A stretch of DNA of 42,439 bases from Helochares maculicollis (taxonomy: Eukaryota > Arthropoda > Insecta > Coleoptera > Hydrophilidae), in assembly GCA_033557835.1 (NCBI GenBank), contig JAWQRO010000340.1, positions 1 through 42,439 on the forward strand, written 5' to 3'. The number at the start of each line of letters is the position of its first letter. The stretch's first letter is position 1. The notes below the pieces were generated by a model. It searched no databases. It had not been told where the DNA came from and saw only the letters and a list, made by a program, of their open reading frames with translations. The position numbers and the translations under genes are program-made. Below are positions 38,171 to 42,439 of this stretch, piece by piece.

Positions 38171-38354
38171 TCTCAGCGAATGCTACTTCGCGGGGAAGGG
38201 CGCCGCGCTGGTTTTACCTGCGGCGGACGCCCAAAAGTCGGGGGGCAGCGGTGGCAGCAGCCGGCGGACAGGATCTTCTTCGAACGGCACCAATATACAA
38301 AAGCACCTCCAGTCGATGTTTTACCTCCTTCGACCCGAGGAAACCCTCAAAATG
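38171..38354 (+). CDS. ssh: Slingshot protein phosphatase, conserved N-terminal exon
   Basis: The exon is flanked by CTTTGCAG (ending 38170) and GTAAGC (from 38355). The first base T completes the serine codon begun at 9993-9994; 61 full codons follow, ending ATG at 38352-38354, so the next intron is phase 0. Two family blocks are visible: LSECYFAGKGAALVLP at the start and NIQKHLQSMFYLLRPEETLKM at the end. They match the SxSESF--KGAALFL and HLQ-M--LLR-ED blocks at the N-terminus of metazoan Slingshot, after which a (M)AVKLES-type continuation is expected in the next exon. Between them lies a Gly/Ser/Arg-rich linker (KSGGSGGSSRRTGSSS) that varies among species. The protein removes the phosphate from cofilin Ser3; this N-terminal region is non-catalytic and contributes to substrate and F-actin dependence. 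The 5' half of the exon is strikingly GC-rich against the intron. Confidence 0.87.
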
Positions 38355-41300
38355 GTAAGCACTAATTACGATTAGCTTGAAAATGTAGTTTTGCACATCC
38401 TAAGGCGAGCAAATAAATATAAATAAAATTGCCAAACCATTAAGTAGCCTGTACATGCAGCTTAGTCTGTAAAATATTTTCAAAAAAGGATTTACTTGAA
38501 TCAAATTACGCTTTATGGGTCATTCGGAAATTATGGGAAACTACAGACGCAGCTTGATATCTTGAGATCGGTAGTTAATCCTATTTTTAACCACACGCTC
38601 ATCAAAGTACCAGATTAAAGCATTACTAAGGCTAAATGGACAAGGTTTAATACTAACATTTTGTAGGCCATAAAAATTTAAGTAACCAAAATAAAATGAT
38701 GGTTTTATCATCAATAAATTCAAAATGAATACCGCCAGCTGCGGAGTTCCTCCTCATCGCAGGGCACCAGGATGATTTCGTAACGCGATTTTTTAAATTT
38801 AAATTAAAATTTCTTTGTGATAACTTTTAATGTAGCTACATCATTTCTGTTGCCGTAGACCGTTCTTGCAATTTCACAATTACATTTTTATACCTTGTCA
38901 AAGTGTTCTCTTTTTATGCATTTACGATTACTCCTTTTTATATCGCACCTTGTAGCAAACGGCATTTTTACGTAACCGATCCCACTTCGGAGGAAATAAT
39001 AATTAAATGAAATCTGGTTCGTGTAGAATTTCGCTCCGCTTCAGTAAGTTCTCGTTTATTTTTGACAGGGAAAAAATTTAATTACTTGCATAAAAGCATG
39101 CTTTATAAATATTTTCAAGATTTATAAGTGCGGGGCTTTTGTATTAAAAATGAATCGTGAAAGCTCTCAGATTTAGCAACCGGTAGTTTTTCTCGATTGT
39201 AATGCCTTTGCGTTCACGTTTTCTAGAAAGGTCAAATTATACACCTGAGCATACACCTGGACGCTCTTACGCTTCATTTGAGCCGCTACTTTAACGAAAA
39301 AATTTAATTATACATGCCAGACATGCGAGTATTTTATTTGGAATTGTTTGTTCTGGTGTCTGTGAATCATACGTTTGATATTGCGCATTAATTACCACAG
39401 TGTAGCTGCATTTTTGGAATCATGACCCTCTACCAGTACATTCCATTTATCCCAATCATTCTACTGTACCCTAAATATTGAGGAAGCGTATAACATTTGC
39501 CCATAATAATAATCGCGATGTTTTTTGTCAAAGAGTGCATTATTGCCACAAAATGCTGCTTATTTATATTTTATATTTCTGTTTAAAATATTTAAGTTTT
39601 TGTTGAAATTTGTTGAGTTTTCACATAGAAATAAATAATGTTTCGAATAGATATTTCGAGTGTCCTCGTTTGCCGTATGTATTGATAATGAAGAGGTCGT
39701 CAACCGGAGTATTATTCCAAACCAATTAAAGTGCAATGCTTTAGAATATAATGCGGCGATTTGACCTGTCTGCCATTTCAATTATTCGAAATATCCCGCA
39801 ATAAATTTATCTAACGCATAAAGTACAATAATCTGACGTTTGGTGTCCTACTTTCGCGAAATGTGAAAAAAATTAATAGTACAATCATGCCGCTGTTGCG
39901 TTGCGTCACGTCCAAATCAAACACAATTCCACATTTTATTGACAAGTTTTGCTGGCACATTTCCACTCTCATGCGACCCTCAGCTACGGCGACCATTTGT
40001 AGCTCGAGCGATTTTCATGATGAAAATTCTTTAATGGATTATTTCACTGGCAGCCTTCAGGGCCATCACCATAGAATTTTCTTCAAAGAAGCTTTAATAC
40101 AGAATTTGCCAACAATTTCGCAGAAAGAATTTAAGTAAGGCCGCTGAAAAGGTCAATTTTGAAAATGCAGCCCCTAGAACTTCCAAGTAAAATGCAGCAA
40201 ATAATTCGAATTTATGTACAAAGCCACGCAGTATCCCGGATGAGCGCTTTGCGTAAAATATTATTTAAAATATGCTAACTTCCTAATAAAACGAGCAATA
40301 TTTTTCGCGAGTTTCAGATTTGATTTATTCAACAGGTGCATCCTTGCCACCAACAATGATGAACTTCTGTTGGTTGGTGTAGTGTTACTAGTAATTTAAT
40401 CATCACACCTTTATAGCATCTGATTTTGGTCACAAGCTCATTGAATTTTACCATTATAGCCGTGCTCTGGCTGGCTTAATAGATGTGATATCCGAGCTGT
40501 TGTTGCCGCGATTCCACGCAATAAATCAGAATTAATGCAATCCCTCATATGCATGTTTATAACGTAATTTCGAAGATTTATTTCGGTCCTTATAAACTCA
40601 ACAAAGGCGGACGTACAAATAGCTGGCATTAAGCTGATGTTCCTCAAGTGGTGCTGAATCTCGAGAAGTGTTGAATCACAAGCAGCGTTAGATCACGAGC
40701 AGTGTTATACCTTGTGCCGAACGCTTACGCAGAGTAGACAAAAGCTAATCTACATATTTATTGTGACGACAAGCGTTATTTTAACAATAACATACAACAT
40801 GTACTTACATAGTCCAGTTGGATTCAGAGTCGGTTGTATGTACGAACGTATGGTACAATAAACAATATAAATGTAGCGGTTGCTCTCTGTGTGTCTATAA
40901 GTACAATTACATTATTCGTAGAAACGCCCGCATGCCACTATAATATGTTTTGTTGCATTTGTTATTGAAATTACAGCAACTGGCAGCGTTTCAAATGAGA
41001 TATTATCATCGATTTGCATGAGAATGACAGGGCATTGTTGTTTCAATTTATACGAAGCATTCTTTTGGTTTATCTAAATCCTTCAATGTAATGGCCTAAT
41101 TAATCGCAAAGTTACTTTAATACACGGCGGTTTTTAACTTCTATTTTGATACGACAACTAGTTTTACTTTCGTTCTTTGGAACGCTTTTGTTGCTATAGA
41201 TATTAGAACAGATTATGCGCTGTGAGTGACACGCCAAAGAAATCTTATTTTACACCTTAGAAAATACTCCCTAAATTCAGCGTTTAAAATTCCATCACAG

Positions 41301-42232
41301 TTCCATCTAGTTCTTAGTTGATCGCAGATAGATATATTAGATAACCAGCAAAAATCTAGTACAATCGATGTCAAATTGCTACGAAGACGTTTGCAGCAAC
41401 TGCTCTGCAAGAAAATCAGATAAAAATTATTCCTAATGTGGCACCTCCAAGCGATTCCTTAATAAGGATATCACTTTCAGAACGTATTTATTATGTAATT
41501 TGTTCAATTTTCTTTGGCAATAAAATAGATTTTAATAGTGTTATTACTCCGGCTTGACGTTTCATATCTGCCTTGCCGACGTAGCTTTAAGAACGCAGGA
41601 AGTTGCACTGCCTTTAATGGAAAATTATTTTGCGCAGCAAACAAGTCCTGATTTAGTTGTTTTATTTCATAACGGTCGACCTATCCAAACTCATTTAGCT
41701 TGATTATACAGTTTGTTACACCTTTCACTGTCATTATATATTAATATTTTTTCGGTTGTTGATTTGAGTCGCAAGCGGTGAGGAACTTTGCTTTATTTTG
41801 GCTAGCGCGCCGTTGTTTTTTTACCCACCATCTTATCATAGATGGAAATCTACACCAATTAACTTTCCAAATTTCAAACGGCTAATTGATCCTATGATTG
41901 ACAAGAACGGTTTCATGAAACGACCGATTTTATGTGCAACCGACGAACGGTTTAATCCAACGACGGAGAAATCGGGAGGGGTGTGAAAATAGGACCAACC
42001 GGATCGTATAATTAAATTTATATTTATTTATTTTAATCATTTTTAATAGTCCATAATTACTATCGTTGGCTGCGCCATGGAAACAGCGAGAAAACAAAGT
42101 AAATTGTATTAGCGGACCTATTTTCTATTTCTCACAGCGATTATTCTCTTCAAAGAAAATAAGTGCGTTTACTCGAAGTGCAATTTTTTTGTTTCTGGAA
42201 TTCACAAACTGATTTTGCAGACTAAACATTTA

Positions 42233-42439
42233 TTGGGTTGTTTGGAAAGTAATTTCGTTTTTTATTGGTGAAAATGAAACACGATTTTTTTATAGTGTAT
42301 ATACATTTTATTAAATGATATATTCTCCATTTTGGTCCAATACCTTTTGCCATCTTTCGGACAGGAGATTGATCCCACGCTCATAAAACTTCTGGTCTTT
42401 GCTGGCAAAAAACTGGTCCAAGGTGTACTTGACGTCCTG
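42233..42439 (-). mobile_element. 3' end of a mariner-family transposon (runs off the window)
   Basis: The element edge is the terminal inverted repeat TTGGGTTGTTTGGAAAGTAA starting at 42233, immediately after the dinucleotide TA (42231-42232), the expected mariner target. Reading inward on the minus strand, about 78 nt of 3' untranslated sequence separates the repeat from the transposase stop codon. The rest of the element, including the other repeat and the catalytic core, lies beyond the window. The subfamily is not assigned. Confidence 0.92.
42311..42439 (-). CDS. Mariner transposase, C-terminal 42 residues (partial)
   Basis: The minus-strand frame is open from the window edge to TAA at 42311-42313, with 42 codons and no disruption. 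It contains LDQFFASKDQKFYERGI, then LSERWQKVLDQNGEYII before the stop. This is the hallmark C-terminal segment of mariner transposases: the FF-SK-QKFYERGI helix, then L-ERWQKV---NG-Y. The intact frame contrasts with the two broken relics in the large intron. The DD34D catalytic residues would lie outside the window, so activity cannot be judged. Confidence 0.9.
   Translation of the reverse strand, partial: QDVKYTLDQFFASKDQKFYERGINLLSERWQKVLDQNGEYII

Larger units (their letters stand above)
38355..42439 (+). other. ssh: Next intron of slingshot (5' portion)
   Basis: The intron starts with donor GTAAGC. I looked for the continuation of the conserved block (AVKLES-like, phase 0 after an AG) to the end of the window and did not find it, so the next exon lies beyond 42439. 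From 38360 to 42230 there is only AT-rich DNA with chance-length frames. The longest are at 39863-40138 (+, 91 codons) and 41798-41986 (+, 62 codons, TTG start); neither has a recognisable domain. Confidence 0.75.

Noticed and set aside
39863..40138. 91-codon + strand frame after the ssh exon
   Set aside because: Does not contain the expected Slingshot continuation, lacks flanking splice signals of note and has no known domain.
1..42439. About fifty six-frame ORFs of 60-118 codons
   Set aside because: At roughly 36% GC (my estimate by eye) a stop is expected about every 14 codons, so several dozen frames of 60 codons or more, and about one near 118, are expected by chance over 42 kb on both strands. 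Only the frame covering 38171-38354 has family similarity and splice sites.
1..42439. CRISPR array, operon, riboswitch or phage-like gene cluster
   Set aside because: No regularly spaced exact repeats with unique spacers and no bacterial-style gene packing; the sequence is intronic animal DNA.

Overview
The window is AT-rich eukaryotic DNA with no long reading frames and no prokaryotic features. Almost all of it reads as intron. The firmest genic content is two short, properly spliced coding exons on the + strand, at 9939-9994 and 38171-38354. Their joined product matches the conserved N-terminal region of Slingshot (SSH), the cofilin phosphatase. The split codon across the 28,176-nt intron between them closes in frame (AG|T = Ser). 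Three mariner-family transposon pieces and an insect-style Slingshot block (SECYFAGKGAALVL, then HLQSMFYLLRPEETLKM) point to an arthropod, most likely an insect. I cannot name the species.

Layout. 1-9938 is the 3' part of an upstream ssh intron; it contains a (TTTA)n-tailed, retroelement-like segment at about 4803-5150. 9939-9994 is a 56-nt ssh exon. 9995-38170 is the large intron. It carries a 23-bp tandem duplication (14167), a 311-bp tandem duplication (16340), several highly degenerate arrays with a short period of about 17-20 bp (17876, 31477, 31932), a related T/A/G-rich decayed array (28262), two decayed mariner transposase copies (21438 and 30345, both minus), a tRNA-Met-like fragment (21274), overlapping hairpins (19496), a GC-richer block with a 55-codon frame (22700-23240) and a second GC-rich island (27885-28260). 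38171-38354 is the second ssh exon, GC-rich and encoding a Gly/Ser linker between two conserved motifs. 38355-42439 is the start of the next intron. It ends in the 3' end of a much fresher mariner element (minus strand), cut by the window edge, with its terminal inverted repeat starting at a TA target site at 42233.

How the parts relate. There is one host gene, ssh, running left to right. Its first exon (start codon) and its phosphatase domain lie outside the window. Everything else is intronic: mobile-element debris, simple and degenerate repeats, and possible regulatory or recursive-splicing sites. Most six-frame ORFs of 60 codons or more are what chance predicts at this base composition, so I do not call them genes. 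I found no operon-like, CRISPR-like or clearly new multi-gene system. The most unusual structures are the short-period degenerate arrays, the overlapping hairpins and the candidate ratchet splice sites.
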